64,000 nt of DNA from Ottowia sp. SB7-C50 (GCF_033110285.1 NZ_CP136995.1:2542001-2606000), one strand, 5' to 3'; counted from the stretch's first letter, positions 33,746-43,701 are shown. Numbers and translations are program-made. The notes: generated by a model not told the origin, from the letters alone.

Positions 33746-35047
33746 TCAACGCTGGAACGGCCCCCACGAGGGTTCGCGAATATCGCCGCCCCTGCCTGCC
33801 AGGCGCGCCTTGATCTTGCCGTCCACCGTGGTCGTCATCAGCGCCTCGCGGCCGCCCTGCCGTGTGGCGTAGACGATGAGACGGCTGTTCGGCGCAAAGC
33901 TCGGGTTCTCGTCTTCCGCCGTGTCGGTTACCGCAGTCACGTTGCCGGAAGCCAGTTCCATCACCTGCAGCTTGTAGCCACCGGTGCGCGACACATAGGC
34001 CAGATAACGCCCATCGGGACTGACGGACGGCGACACGTTGTAGGCGCCGTTGAAGGTGACGCGCTGCGCCGCGCCGCCGCTGGCCGACATGCGGTAGATC
34101 TGCGGCGCACCGCCACGATCGCTGACGAAGTAGATGGTGCCGCCGTCGGGCGAAAAGGTGGGCTCGGTGTCGATGCTCTGCGACTGCGTCAGCCGGCGCG
34201 GCTCGCCGCCACTGGCGCTGATGAGGTAGATCTGCGAGCCGCCGTCGCGCGACAGCGTCACGGCCAGGCTGCGCCCGTCCGGCGACCACGCGGGCGCGCT
34301 GTTGGAGCCACGGAAGTTGGCCAGCAGGCGGCGGCGGCCGCTGGCCACGTCGTGCAGGTAGATGACCGGCTTGCGCGATTCAAACGACACGTAGGCCAGC
34401 TGCGAGCCATTGGGCGACCAGGTGGGCGAAATGATTGGCTCCGGGCTGCCCAGCGCGGCCTGCGCGTTCTCGCCGTCCGAATCAGCCACCCACAGCGTGT
34501 AGCGGTCGCCGGCCTTGGTGACGTACGCCAGCCGGGTCGAGAAGATGCCTTTTTCGCCCGTCAGCTTTTCGTAGATGTAGTCGGCGATCTTGTGTGCGGC
34601 CAGGCGCAGATCGGCCTGCGGCACCACGTAGCCCTGGCCCCCCAGGTCCTGGCCCTTGACCACGTCCCACAGGCGAAAGCGCACGTCGAAGCGCCCGTCT
34701 GCCAGGCGCGTGACGCTGCCACCCGCCAGCGCATCGGCCGCGCGCTGGCGCCAGACGGACATGTCGGGGCGGCTGGTTTCGTCCATCGCCTGTCCAGCGC
34801 TGTCCACGGGGCGGAACTGGCCACTGCGCTCCAGGTCAGCGCGAATGATGGCGCTGATCTTCTGCGGTGACGCGTCTTCGCCGCGAAAGGGCACCAGCGC
34901 AATGGGCAGTTGCGTCAGGCCAACGCCCGACACCTCCACGCGAAACTGCGCGAACGCCGGTGAAAAAGGGGCGGCGGCCAGGGCGGCTACAAGGCCGCGG
35001 CGCTGCCAGCTGGAAGGGGTATTGCGTCGAGGGGAATCAAATTTCAT
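33746..35047 (-). CDS. tolB: Tol-Pal translocation protein TolB
   Basis: A 433-residue periplasmic beta-propeller protein that binds Pal. The N-terminal signal peptide runs to about residue 27 (AAPFSPAFAQ). The N-terminal TolB domain is followed by six propeller repeats such as SPTWSPNGSQLAYVSFE, APAWSPDGRSLAVTLS and EPTFSPDGGTIYFVSD. The chosen ATG (MKFDSPRRNT) gives a normal signal peptide; a longer frame adds an unlikely leader. It is followed by pal. Confidence 0.96.
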   Translation of the reverse strand: MKFDSPRRNTPSSWQRRGLVAALAAAPFSPAFAQFRVEVSGVGLTQLPIALVPFRGEDASPQKISAIIRADLERSGQFRPVDSAGQAMDETSRPDMSVWRQRAADALAGGSVTRLADGRFDVRFRLWDVVKGQDLGGQGYVVPQADLRLAAHKIADYIYEKLTGEKGIFSTRLAYVTKAGDRYTLWVADSDGENAQAALGSPEPIISPTWSPNGSQLAYVSFESRKPVIYLHDVASGRRRLLANFRGSNSAPAWSPDGRSLAVTLSRDGGSQIYLISASGGEPRRLTQSQSIDTEPTFSPDGGTIYFVSDRGGAPQIYRMSASGGAAQRVTFNGAYNVSPSVSPDGRYLAYVSRTGGYKLQVMELASGNVTAVTDTAEDENPSFAPNSRLIVYATRQGGREALMTTTVDGKIKARLAGRGGDIREPSWGPFQR

Positions 35048-35221
35048 ATCGAAGTGCTGGGGGCCAGCCGTGTGCTGCCACCGGGTCGATAGACTCCGGC
35101 AATGGTAACAAGCTTGACTGTGGCGCCGTTTCAATCTGTGAATTGGTGGGCGCGCCGGCGCATAAGTTCCCTGAGCCAGGCCGCTTCGTAGAATCGCCCG
35201 GCCGCCCGCACCGCCTTGCCG

Positions 35222-37018
35222 ATGAACGCCCCCCGCACCCAGCCGCCCGACTCTCCCTCCGCGCAGAAGCCGCTGCGCATGCGCCTGGCCCGGCTATGGA
35301 CGTACTTTCGGGAATACCGGCTGGGCTGGGTCATCGCGCTGGCGGGCACGCTGATCAGCGCGTTGACCGAAGCCTCGGTGCCGGCCCTGCTCAAGCCGCT
35401 GCTGGACGACGGCTTCACGCAGGGCACGCTGCCGATCTGGGTGGTGCCGGTGGCCATCGTGGGGCTGTTCGCGCTGCGCGGCATTGCGCACTTTGGCAGC
35501 CAGTACGCCCTGGCCCGCATCGCCAACGAAGGCATGGTCAAGCTGCGGCGGCAGTTGTTCGACCGCCTGCTCAGCGCCGATTTGTCGCTGTTTGCGCGCC
35601 AGAGCGCCAGCCAGTTGGCCAACACCATCGTCTACGAGGTGCAGACCGGCACCACCATGCTGGTGCAGTCGCTGCTGAACCTGGGGCGCGACAGCTTCTC
35701 GGTCATTGCGCTCATGGCCTACCTGCTGTACCTTAACTGGTCGCTGACGCTGATCGTGCTGGTGCTGGTGCCCATCGTCGCGCTGATCATGCGCACCATG
35801 TCCAAGCGCATGTACCGCTACACCCGCATGTCGCAGAGCACCACCGACGAACTGGCCTACGTGGTGGAAGAAAACGTGCTGGCCCACCGCGTGGTGCGCC
35901 TGCACGGCGCGCAGGCGCAGCAGGCCAGCCGGTTCGATGCGCTCAGCCGGTCGCTGCGCAGCCTGTCCATCAAGGCGACCAGCGCCTCGGCGGGGGCCAT
36001 GCCGCTGGCGCAAATGGCGGCGGCGGTGGCGTTGTCGGTGGTGATCGGCATCGCGCTGCACCAGGGGCAGAGCAGCACCGGGCGCGGCATCACGGTGGGC
36101 GGCTTCGTGTCGTTCATCGGCGCCATGCTGATGCTGATCCAGCCGCTGCGCCGGCTGACCGACGTGGTCGGCCCCATCACGCGTGGGCTGGCGGCGCTGG
36201 AACGCGGGCTGGACCTGATGGACCAGGTGAAGCCCGAAGCCGGCCCGCCCGACCGCGCCGCGCCGGTGCCGCGCGCGCGCGGCGAACTGGCGCTGCGCGA
36301 CGTCACCGTCACCTATGCCGAAGGCGCCACGCCGGCCATCGACAACCTGAGCCTGCACGTGGCGGCGGGTGAAACCGTGGCGCTGGTCGGGCCGTCGGGC
36401 TCGGGCAAGAGCACGCTGGTCAACCTGTTGCCGCGCTTCGTGCTGCCGACGTCGGGCCAGGTACTGCTGGACGGCACGGACATCGCCACCTGGCCGCTGG
36501 CCGCGCTGCGCGCGCAGTTCGCGCTGGTCAGCCAGGACGTGACGATGCTGAACGACACCGTGGCCGCCAACGTGGCGCTGGGCGCGCCGACCATCGACCG
36601 CGACCGCGTGCAGCAATGCCTGCAGGACGCCAACCTGGCCGCGCACGTGGCCACGCTGCCGCAAGGCATCGACACCCTGCTGGGCCACAACGCCACGCAG
36701 CTGTCGGGCGGCCAGCGCCAGCGCCTGGCGATTGCCCGTGCGCTGTACAAGGACGCGCCCGTGCTGCTGCTGGACGAAGCGACGTCGGCGCTGGACACCG
36801 AAAGCGAGCGCCTGGTGCAGCAGGCCATCACGCGCGCCATGGCCGGGCGCACCACACTCGTCATCGCGCACCGCCTGTCCACCATCGAACACGCCGACCG
36901 CATCGTCGTGATGGCGCACGGCCGCATCGTCGAGCAGGGGACGCACGCGCAACTGGTGGCGACTGGCGGCCTGTACGCCCGCCTGAACCACACGCCGCCC
37001 GCCCCGGCCAGCCACTGA
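35222..37018 (+). CDS. msbA: MsbA-type lipid A/multidrug ABC exporter
   Basis: A 598-residue half-transporter, an ABC membrane domain fused to an ATPase, that flips lipid A-core or lipids across the inner membrane. Membrane helices fill about residues 25-310. Walker A GPSGSGKST, signature LSGGQRQRLAIARAL, Walker B VLLLDEATSALD and the H-loop VIAHRLS follow. A run of six C lies in the first codons (NAPRT), so the exact start is slightly uncertain; an ATG at 35279 is the fallback. It is divergent from tolB. Confidence 0.88.
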   Translation: MNAPRTQPPDSPSAQKPLRMRLARLWTYFREYRLGWVIALAGTLISALTEASVPALLKPLLDDGFTQGTLPIWVVPVAIVGLFALRGIAHFGSQYALARIANEGMVKLRRQLFDRLLSADLSLFARQSASQLANTIVYEVQTGTTMLVQSLLNLGRDSFSVIALMAYLLYLNWSLTLIVLVLVPIVALIMRTMSKRMYRYTRMSQSTTDELAYVVEENVLAHRVVRLHGAQAQQASRFDALSRSLRSLSIKATSASAGAMPLAQMAAAVALSVVIGIALHQGQSSTGRGITVGGFVSFIGAMLMLIQPLRRLTDVVGPITRGLAALERGLDLMDQVKPEAGPPDRAAPVPRARGELALRDVTVTYAEGATPAIDNLSLHVAAGETVALVGPSGSGKSTLVNLLPRFVLPTSGQVLLDGTDIATWPLAALRAQFALVSQDVTMLNDTVAANVALGAPTIDRDRVQQCLQDANLAAHVATLPQGIDTLLGHNATQLSGGQRQRLAIARALYKDAPVLLLDEATSALDTESERLVQQAITRAMAGRTTLVIAHRLSTIEHADRIVVMAHGRIVEQGTHAQLVATGGLYARLNHTPPAPASH

Positions 37019-37031
37019 AGCTACAAAATAA

Positions 37032-37071
37032 ATAGCTGCATGCGCTTACCCCAAAAGCGCCAGCGACCGAT
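37032..37071 (+). repeat. Dispersed short repeat, family 1 (copy 4)
   Basis: ATAGCTGCATGCGCTT...AAAAGCGCCAGCG copy, 14 bp beyond the msbA stop codon. Confidence 0.65.
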
Positions 37072-37109
37072 CTAACAAAAAACCAGTGGCTGCGCAGCAA
37101 GCCACCCTA

Positions 37110-37220
37110 AAAGGCCGCGGAGCAGGCCCCGCCAGAACGCCGCGGAAGGGCTTGGCCCGCCCGCCAGCGTTGTCCCCCCTCCCTCCGGGGGGAAGGCGCC
37201 ACAGGCGCCACAGGGGGGGA
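37110..37220 (+). repeat. Dispersed repeat, family 2 (copy 2)
   Basis: AAGGCCGCGGAGCAGGCC ... GCGTTGTCCCCC ... GGGGGGAAGGCGCC ... CAGGGGGGGA, directly abutting the rng stop codon. Confidence 0.75.
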
Positions 37221-38711
37221 TCAAAGCAACACGATGTCGTACTGGTCCGGGCCGAGGGCGCCCTCGGCCTGCAGCGAAATCGGCTTGCCGATGAAGTCCG
37301 ACAGGCCGGCCAGGTGCGTGCTTTCCTCGTCCAGCAGCATGTCGATCACGGCCGGCGCAGCCACCACGCGGAATTCCTTCGGGTCGAACTGGCGCGCCTC
37401 GCGCAGGATCTCGCGCAGCACGTCGTAGGCCACGGTGCGCGCGGTGCGCACGCGTCCGGCGCCCTGGCACTGGTCGCATGGCTCGCACAGCAACTGGGCC
37501 AGCGATTCGCGCGTGCGCTTGCGCGTCATCTCCACCAGCCCCAGCGGCGAGAAGCCGCCCACCTGCGTCTTGACGCGGTCGCGCGCCAGCTGCTTGCGGA
37601 ACTCGGCCAGCACCGCCTGCTGGTGCTCGGCCTGCCCCATGTCGATGAAGTCGACCAGGATGATGCCGCCCAGGTTGCGCAGGCGCAGCTGGCGCGCAAT
37701 GGCCTGCGCCGCTTCCAGGTTGGTCTTGAACACCGTGTCGTCGAAATTGCGCGCACCGACAAAGGCGCCGGTGTTGACGTCGATGGTGGTCAGCGCCTCG
37801 GTCTGGTCGATGATGAGGTAGCCGCCCGATTTCAGGTCGACGCGGCGGCCCAGCGCCTTCGTGATTTCCTCGTCGACCGAATGCAGGTCGAAGATCGGCC
37901 GCTCGCCCTTGTAGTGCTGCAGGTGCGCCGCGGCGGCGGGCATGAATTCGCGCCCAAAAGCCATCAGCGCGTGAAACTGCTCGTTCGAATCGATGCGGAT
38001 GGTCTGCGTGCGCTCGCCCACCAGGTCGCGCAGCACGCGCTGCAGCAGGTTCAGGTCTTCGTGCAGCAGGCTGGCGGGCGGCTGGCGGCTGGCGGCGTCG
38101 CGGATGCGCGACCACGCCTTGCGCAGGTAGGCGATGTCCTCGGCCAGTTCCTGGTCGGACGCGTCCTCGGCATTGGTGCGCAGGATGAAGCCGCCCGTCT
38201 TGCCGCCTTCCACGCCCACCGCGGCCAGGGCCTGCACCCGCACGCGCAATTCGTCGCGCAACGCGGCCGGAATCTTTTGCGACACGCCGATGTGATCGTC
38301 CTGCGGCAGAAACACCAGCATGCGCCCGGCAATGCTGACCTGCGTCGACAGGCGCGCGCCCTTGGTGCCGATGGGGTCCTTGACCACCTGCACCATCAGC
38401 GTTTGGCCCTCGAACACCTGCTTTTCGATGGGACGCAGCGGCGTGGCGGCGCGGCTGGCCGACAAGCTTTCGCCTTCCAGCGGCTTCTGCCACAGATCAG
38501 CCACGTGCAGGAAGGCGGCGCGCTCCAGCCCGATGTCGATGAATGCCGACTGCATGCCCGGCAGCACGCGCGCCACCTTACCCAGGTAGATGTTGCCGAC
38601 CAGGCCGCGCTCCAGCGCGCGCTCGACGTGCACTTCCTGCACCGCGCCGTGCTCGACGACCGCCACGCGCGTTTCCTGCGGCGACCAGTTGATGAGAATA
38701 TCTTGCTGCAT
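37221..38711 (-). CDS. rng: Ribonuclease G
   Basis: A 496-residue RNase E/G-family endoribonuclease that matures 16S rRNA 5' ends and decays mRNA. An S1-like domain (about residues 35-125, GLVGNIYLGKVARVLPGMQSAF) is followed by the DNase I-like catalytic part (LIIDQTEALTTIDVNTGAF with metal-binding Asp, GGIILVDFIDM). The Zn-link CEPCDQCQGAGRV is present near residue 410. It lacks the long RNase E C-terminal scaffold. The start is MQQDILINWSPQETRVA. Confidence 0.95.
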   Translation of the reverse strand: MQQDILINWSPQETRVAVVEHGAVQEVHVERALERGLVGNIYLGKVARVLPGMQSAFIDIGLERAAFLHVADLWQKPLEGESLSASRAATPLRPIEKQVFEGQTLMVQVVKDPIGTKGARLSTQVSIAGRMLVFLPQDDHIGVSQKIPAALRDELRVRVQALAAVGVEGGKTGGFILRTNAEDASDQELAEDIAYLRKAWSRIRDAASRQPPASLLHEDLNLLQRVLRDLVGERTQTIRIDSNEQFHALMAFGREFMPAAAAHLQHYKGERPIFDLHSVDEEITKALGRRVDLKSGGYLIIDQTEALTTIDVNTGAFVGARNFDDTVFKTNLEAAQAIARQLRLRNLGGIILVDFIDMGQAEHQQAVLAEFRKQLARDRVKTQVGGFSPLGLVEMTRKRTRESLAQLLCEPCDQCQGAGRVRTARTVAYDVLREILREARQFDPKEFRVVAAPAVIDMLLDEESTHLAGLSDFIGKPISLQAEGALGPDQYDIVLL

Positions 38712-38716
38712 TTTCA

Positions 38717-38758
38717 ATAGCTTTCTGCGCAGCATGGGCGTGCGCTGGAGCCCCAAAG
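38717..38758 (+). repeat. Dispersed short repeat, family 1 (copy 5)
   Basis: ATAGCTTTCTGCGC...GCGCTGGAGCCCC copy filling the maf-rng gap. Confidence 0.55.
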
Positions 38759-38771
38759 GTATCGCAAACGG

Positions 38772-39371
38772 TCACGCATCGCGCAGCACGCCGGCCTGCC
38801 GCAGCAGCCGCGCGGTTTCGAACAGCGGCAGGCCGACGATGCCGCTGTGGCTGCCGCTGATGTGTTCGACAAAGGCCGCCGCCTGGCCCTGAATGGCGTA
38901 GGCACCGGCCTTGCCTTCCCATTCGCCACCGGCGATGTAGGCCGCGATGTCGCGCTCGTCCAGCGGCGCAAAGCGCACGCGCGAATCGCTCACGGCCTCG
39001 TGCCGCGCATCGCCCGCCTGCACCGCCACCGCGGTGATGACGCGGTGCGTCGCGCCGGCCAGGCGGCGCAGCATGGCCGCGGCGTCGGCGGCGTCGGCCG
39101 GCTTGCCCAGGATGTCGCGGCCCAGCGCCACGGTGGTGTCGGCGCACAGCACGGGCGCGGGCGGCCACGCGCGTTCGCGCAGGCGCCGCACGGCGTCGTC
39201 GAGCTTGAGGCGCGTGACGCGCCGCACGTAGGCGGCCGGCGCCTCGCCGGGGCGCACGGCTTCCAGCGCTTCGGCGGCGTCGGCATCGTCGGGCAGCAGC
39301 AGCGTGTAGCGCACGCCCAGCTGGTCCAGCAACTGGCGACGACGCGGGCTTTGCGAGGCGAGGTAGATCAT
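38772..39371 (-). CDS. maf: Maf-like nucleoside triphosphate pyrophosphatase
   Basis: A 199-residue house-cleaning NTP pyrophosphatase (Maf/YhdE group, dTTP/UTP-type). The start IYLASQSPRRRQLLDQLGV is the family signature. The catalytic block VLCADTTVAL and the specificity region AYAIQGQAAAFVEHISGSHSGIVGLPLFE are intact. It lies between rlmH and rng. Confidence 0.94.
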   Translation of the reverse strand: MIYLASQSPRRRQLLDQLGVRYTLLLPDDADAAEALEAVRPGEAPAAYVRRVTRLKLDDAVRRLRERAWPPAPVLCADTTVALGRDILGKPADAADAAAMLRRLAGATHRVITAVAVQAGDARHEAVSDSRVRFAPLDERDIAAYIAGGEWEGKAGAYAIQGQAAAFVEHISGSHSGIVGLPLFETARLLRQAGVLRDA

Positions 39372-39405
39372 GGGGCGGGGTGGGACGCGGGCTCGCCCAT
39401 CGCCC

Positions 39406-39876
39406 TCATTCTCGGTGATAGGGATGCCCTGCGTTCACCGACCACGCACGGTACAACTGCTCGACCAGCAGCACGCGCACCATGGCGTGCGGCAGCGTCA
39501 GGTCGGAAACGCGGATGCGCTCGTCCGACGCCTGCAGCAGGAGCGGATCGAGCCCGTCCGGCCCGCCGATCAGCAGCGCGACGTCGTCGCCCGCCATCTG
39601 CCACTGGCGCAGGCGCGCGGCCAGCGCCACCGTGGTCAGCGACGTGCCGTGCTCGTCCAGCGCCACCACGCGGCAGCCGCGCGGCACCGCGGCCTCGATG
39701 CGCTGGCGCTCGGCCACGCGCACCTGATCGGTCGTCTTGCCGCCGACGCGCGGCTCGGTCTTGACCGCCTTCAGCTCGATCTTGAGTTCGGGCGGAAAGC
39801 GCTTGGCGTAATCGTCCCACGCGGTCTGCGCCCAGTCGGGCACGCGCAGGCCGACGGCGACGACGGCGAGCTTCAT
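39406..39876 (-). CDS. rlmH: 23S rRNA pseudouridine-1915 N3-methyltransferase RlmH
   Basis: A 156-residue SPOUT methyltransferase acting on 70S ribosomes. The N-terminal [27 protein letters not shown], the knot region [13 protein letters not shown] and the C-terminal [23 protein letters not shown] are canonical. It is located directly after rsfS, as in many bacteria. Confidence 0.96.
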   Translation of the reverse strand: MKLAVVAVGLRVPDWAQTAWDDYAKRFPPELKIELKAVKTEPRVGGKTTDQVRVAERQRIEAAVPRGCRVVALDEHGTSLTTVALAARLRQWQMAGDDVALLIGGPDGLDPLLLQASDERIRVSDLTLPHAMVRVLLVEQLYRAWSVNAGHPYHRE

Positions 39877-39885
39877 GGCCGCCGA

Positions 39886-40686
39886 TCAGCGGCCGGTGCG
39901 CGGGGCCGGCTTTCTGGCGGTCTTCGCAGCGGCTTTGGCGGGCGCCTTGGCCGGTGCGCGGGCCGCGCTCCGGGGCGCCGGCGCCGCAGCGCTCTTGGCC
40001 GCGCCGCGCGCCGAAGGCTTGTTGACGACCACGGTCTGCAGCGCCTCCGACGTGCTGCGCTTGCGCGGCGTCGCCGGGCGGGCACGCGTGGCACCTGCGC
40101 CGGCTGCCGCGCGCGCGGGCGCCTTGGCCACGGCCTTGCGGGCAGCCGTCTTCCTGGCGGGCGTGCCGGCCGTTGACTTCTTCACCGGCGCCTTGGCCGG
40201 CGACTTGCGGGCGGCGGACGGCGTGGCGGCGGCCTGCTCGGCGGCGGGCTTGCGGGGTTTGGCGGCGGCCTTGTCGGCAGCGGCCTTGTCCTTGGCCGCG
40301 CGCTTGGCGGCCACGCGGGCGGCGGGGCCTTTCAGCCGCACCGGCTTTTCACCCCAGATTTCTTCCAGGTTGTAGTACTGGCGGATCGGCGGCTGCATGA
40401 TGTGCGCCACGGCCGGGCCGCAGTCGACGATGATCCATTCGCCGTTTTCCTCGCCCTCGATGCGCGGCTTGGCAAAGCCCCCGTCGCGCACCTTGTCGCG
40501 CACGCTGGCGGCCAGCGCCTTGGTCTGGCGGTTGCTGCTGCCGCTGGCGACGATCACGCGTTCGAACAGGGGCGACAGGTGCTCGGTGTTGAACACGCGG
40601 ATGTCCTGGGCTTTGACATCTTCCAGGCCATCGACAATGGCGCGCTGGAGTTTCTGGATGTCTTTCTTGGCGGCGGATTCGCTCAT
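39886..40686 (-). CDS. rsfS: Ribosome silencing factor RsfS with long Lys/Ala-rich tail
   Basis: Residues 1 to about 118 are a normal RsfS domain (IVDGLEDVKAQDIRVFNTE, RVIVASGSSNRQTKALA, GEENGEWIIVDCGPAVAHIM, YYNLEEIWGE), which binds L14 and blocks subunit joining. Typical proteins end there at about 110-120 residues. Here about 148 further residues follow, mostly Ala, Lys, Arg and Pro (KAPAKAAAKTARKPAPRTG), like a histone H1-type tail and probably disordered and nucleic-acid binding. The ATG overlaps the nadD stop. Confidence 0.92.
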   Translation of the reverse strand: MSESAAKKDIQKLQRAIVDGLEDVKAQDIRVFNTEHLSPLFERVIVASGSSNRQTKALAASVRDKVRDGGFAKPRIEGEENGEWIIVDCGPAVAHIMQPPIRQYYNLEEIWGEKPVRLKGPAARVAAKRAAKDKAAADKAAAKPRKPAAEQAAATPSAARKSPAKAPVKKSTAGTPARKTAARKAVAKAPARAAAGAGATRARPATPRKRSTSEALQTVVVNKPSARGAAKSAAAPAPRSAARAPAKAPAKAAAKTARKPAPRTGR

Positions 40687-41317
40687 CAGGCTGGGGTTTG
40701 GTAGAGGTGGTGGCTGGCAATATACCCGGCGACGGCGGGCGCAACCAGATCATCGATGGGCTGGCCCGCCGCCACGCGGCGCCGCACGTCGGTGGCGCTG
40801 TGCGGCATGGGGGGGCAGGCTCAGCACCCGCACACGCGCCGGGTCGGGCGGCAGGCCGGGCAAGGGGTTTTGAGGGTTGAACAAGCCTTCAGCGCCCGAC
40901 AGACCTGCGCGGACAGCTATTGATACGATAGCAATCTGCACGATATCAACGGCCCGCCGCCAGGTATGAAAGGCCGCGGCCTGATCGGCCCCGATCTGCA
41001 GAAACAGCGCGGCGCCGGGGTATTGGGCGCGCAGTTCGGTCAGCGTGTCGATGGTGTAGCTGGGGCCCTGGCGCAACAGTTCGCGGTCGTCGACGAAGGC
41101 CTTGGGCACATCGGCAAAGGCCAGCCGGCACATGGCCAGCCGGTCGGCGGCCGGGCTGAGGGCGCGCGTCTTGTGCCAGGCGTCGCCGGTGGGGGGCGAT
41201 GTGCAGGCGGTCGAGCCGCAGCTCGTCGATGGCGGCGCGCGCCAGCGCCACGTGCGCGTTGTGCGGCGGATCGAATGCGCCGCCGAACAGGCCGATGCGT
41301 TGCAGCGGCGCGTTCAA
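40686..41317 (-). pseudogene. nadD: nadD, nicotinate-nucleotide adenylyltransferase (frameshifted as read)
   Basis: This enzyme makes nicotinate adenine dinucleotide in NAD synthesis and is normally essential. The N-terminal nucleotidyltransferase motif GLFGGAFDPPHNAHVALA is intact. The frame breaks at a run of six G (41191-41196); without one base it continues LHIAPTGDAWHKTR. It breaks again at seven G (40809-40815); corrected, it ends LPPMPHSATDVRRRVAAGQPIDDL ... HHLYQTPA. The interval of 632 nt minus two equals 210 codons, as expected. The TTG start overlaps the hemF stop. Assembly error is the likeliest cause. Confidence 0.9.
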
Positions 41318-42234
41318 ACCCAGTCCCGCGGCTTCAGGAAGCGATCGGTCAACGCCGCCTCGGGCGAGCCCGGCAGCGGTTGATGCTGGTATGCCCAACG
41401 TACCAGCGGCGGCATCGACAGCAAGATCGATTCGGTGCGCCCGCCCGACTGCAGGCCGAAATGCGTGCCGCGGTCCCACACCAGGTTGAATTCGACATAG
41501 CGGCCGCGCCGGTACAGCTGGTGTTCACGCTCGCGCTCGCCCCAGGTCATGCCGACGCGGCGCTGCACGATGGGGACGTACGCATCCAGAAACGCATCAC
41601 CCACCGAGCGCATCAGCGCAAAGCCGTTGGCCGCGCCGCCTTCTGAAAAATCGTCGAAGAAGATGCCGCCGATGCCGCGCGGCTCATTGCGGTGTTTGTT
41701 GAAGAAATACTCGTCGCACCAGCGCTTGAAGCGCGGGTACTTGTCGTCGCCAAAGGGCGCCAGCGCATCGCGGCACACGCGGTGGAAATGCGTGCAGTCT
41801 TCGTCGAAGCCGTAGTACGGCGTCAGGTCCATGCCGCCGCCAAACCAGCACACCGGCTCGGCGCCCGGGTCGCCGGCGGCGATCATGCGCACGTTCATGT
41901 GCACCGTGGGCACGTAGGGATTGAGCGGGTGGAACACCAGCGACACGCCCATGGCCTCGAACGGCGCGCCGGCCAGCTCGGGCCGGTGCTGCGTGGCCGA
42001 GGGCGGCAGCTTGGGGCCACGCACGTGCGAAAAACCCACGCCCGCGCGCTCAAACACCGCGCCGCCTTCCAGGATCTTGGTGATGCCATCGCCCTGCAGC
42101 GCCTCACCCGGCGGCTTGGTCCACGCGTCGGTCAGGAACTTCGCCTGCCCATCGAGCGATTCGAAGGTGTCGGTGATGCGTGCTTGCAGACCGACGAGAT
42201 AGTCGCGTACAAGGTTCGTCTCAATGTCCGCCAT
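41314..42234 (-). CDS. hemF: Oxygen-dependent coproporphyrinogen III oxidase
   Basis: A 306-residue haem-biosynthesis enzyme that decarboxylates two propionates of coproporphyrinogen III using oxygen. The blocks [52 protein letters not shown] and [25 protein letters not shown] are diagnostic. It ends at PRDWV, with the nadD TTG overlapping its stop. Confidence 0.96.
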   Translation of the reverse strand: MADIETNLVRDYLVGLQARITDTFESLDGQAKFLTDAWTKPPGEALQGDGITKILEGGAVFERAGVGFSHVRGPKLPPSATQHRPELAGAPFEAMGVSLVFHPLNPYVPTVHMNVRMIAAGDPGAEPVCWFGGGMDLTPYYGFDEDCTHFHRVCRDALAPFGDDKYPRFKRWCDEYFFNKHRNEPRGIGGIFFDDFSEGGAANGFALMRSVGDAFLDAYVPIVQRRVGMTWGEREREHQLYRRGRYVEFNLVWDRGTHFGLQSGGRTESILLSMPPLVRWAYQHQPLPGSPEAALTDRFLKPRDWV

Positions 42235-42253
42235 TCACACCCTCATCTCTTGC

Positions 42254-42382
42254 AAAGGCCGCGCAGCAGGCCACGTGCAATGGCCGCGGAGCAGGCCACG
42301 GTGGAACGCCGTGGAGCGGGCTTGGCCCGGCCACTGGCGTTGTCCCCCTCAGGGGGAAGGCGCCGCAGGCGACTCAGGGGGA
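42254..42382 (+). repeat. Dispersed repeat, family 2 (copy 3)
   Basis: Contains a doubled GGCCGCG(G/C)AGCAGGCCACG start, GGCGTTGTCCCCCTCAGGGGGAAGGCGCC and CAGGGGGA, ending 3 bp before the purD stop codon. It fills the hemF-purD gap. Confidence 0.75.
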
Positions 42383-42385
42383 ACG

Positions 42386-43663
42386 TCATTTCATCGCCCG
42401 GTGGCCAATGTCGCGCCGATACTGCATGCCGTCAAAGTGAATGCCGCGCGCCGCGTCGTACGCCTTGACCTGCGCCTGCTTGACCGAATCGGCCAGCGCG
42501 GTCACGCACAGCACGCGCCCGCCCGACGTCCTGACTTGATCGCCCTCGGCCACCGTGCCGGCGTGGAACACCACCACCTCGTCGGTCGGCTTGGGCAAGC
42601 CGGTGATCAGATCGCCCTTCTTCGGATTCAGCGGATAACCGCCGGCCGCCAGCACCACGCCCAACGCCACGCGGCGGTCCCACTGCAGTTCCACCTCGTC
42701 CAGCTTGCCGGACGTGGCGGCCATCATCACGTCCACCAGGTCGGACTTCAGCCGCATCATGATCGGCTGCGTCTCGGGGTCGCCCATGCGGGTGTTGAAT
42801 TCCAGCGTCTTGGGTTTGCCCTCGCCGTCGATCATCAGGCCGGCGTAGAGAAAACCGGTGAACGGAATGCCGTCCTTGTCCATGCCGCGAATCGTGGGCA
42901 GGATGACGTCGCGCATGGCCCGTGCGTGCACCTGCGGCGTAACCACCGGCGCGGGCGAATACGCGCCCATGCCGCCGGTATTGGGGCCCTGGTCGCCGTC
43001 CTTCAGGCGCTTGTGGTCCTGGCTGCTGGCCATGGCAACGACGTTCTTGCCGTCGCACATGACGATGAAGCTGGCCTCTTCGCCCTGCAGGAATTCCTCG
43101 ATCACGACGCGCGCACCACCGGCGTTGTGCGCCACGCCCAGCGTGTTGCCGCCCAGCATGTCGTCGATGGCCGCGTGCGCTTCATCTTTGGTAGCAGCCA
43201 CCACAACCCCCTTACCGGCTGCCAGGCCATCGGCCTTGACAACGATGGGCGCGCCCATCCTGTCCACGTAGGCGTGCGCGCCCGCCGGATCGCTGAAGGT
43301 CTCGTACGCCGCGGTCGGAATGCCGTGGCGCTTCATGAAGTCCTTGCTGAAGGCCTTGGAGCTTTCCAGCTGCGCCGCCGCCCTGGTCGGCCCGAAGATG
43401 CGCAGGCCATGGGCGCGAAAGTCGTCCACCACGCCCGCGGCCAGCGGCTGCTCTGGCCCGACCACCGTCAGCGCGATCTTCTCGGCCAGCGCCCAGTCGC
43501 GCAGCTTGCCCAAGTCGGTGATGGGCACGTTCTTCAGGTTGGGCGCCGTACCCGTTCCGCCGTTGCCGGGCGCGACATAGACCTGCTGCACCTTGGGCGA
43601 TTGCGCCAGCTTCCAGGCCAGCGCATGTTCACGGCCGCCACCGCCGATGACGAGAATTTTCAT
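42386..43663 (-). CDS. purD: Phosphoribosylamine-glycine ligase
   Basis: A 425-residue ATP-grasp enzyme, second step of purine synthesis. MKILVIGGGGREHALAWKL at the N-terminus, VVGPEQPLAAGVVD, the ATP-grasp segment PIVVKADGLAAGKGVVVA, and the C-terminal metal-binding GFLYAGLMI and LEFNTRMGDPETQ are clear. Complete. Confidence 0.97.
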   Translation of the reverse strand: MKILVIGGGGREHALAWKLAQSPKVQQVYVAPGNGGTGTAPNLKNVPITDLGKLRDWALAEKIALTVVGPEQPLAAGVVDDFRAHGLRIFGPTRAAAQLESSKAFSKDFMKRHGIPTAAYETFSDPAGAHAYVDRMGAPIVVKADGLAAGKGVVVAATKDEAHAAIDDMLGGNTLGVAHNAGGARVVIEEFLQGEEASFIVMCDGKNVVAMASSQDHKRLKDGDQGPNTGGMGAYSPAPVVTPQVHARAMRDVILPTIRGMDKDGIPFTGFLYAGLMIDGEGKPKTLEFNTRMGDPETQPIMMRLKSDLVDVMMAATSGKLDEVELQWDRRVALGVVLAAGGYPLNPKKGDLITGLPKPTDEVVVFHAGTVAEGDQVRTSGGRVLCVTALADSVKQAQVKAYDAARGIHFDGMQYRRDIGHRAMK

Positions 43664-43701
43664 GAGGAGTGTTTTCTACCAAGGGTCAACGCAAAAAAGC
43701 C

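Noticed and set aside
40900..40950. Possible family 1 repeat inside nadD
   Set aside because: It resembles the repeat, but the encoded segment DIVQIAIVSIAVRAG fits the normal NadD region after FHTWRR, so it is probably native coding sequence.
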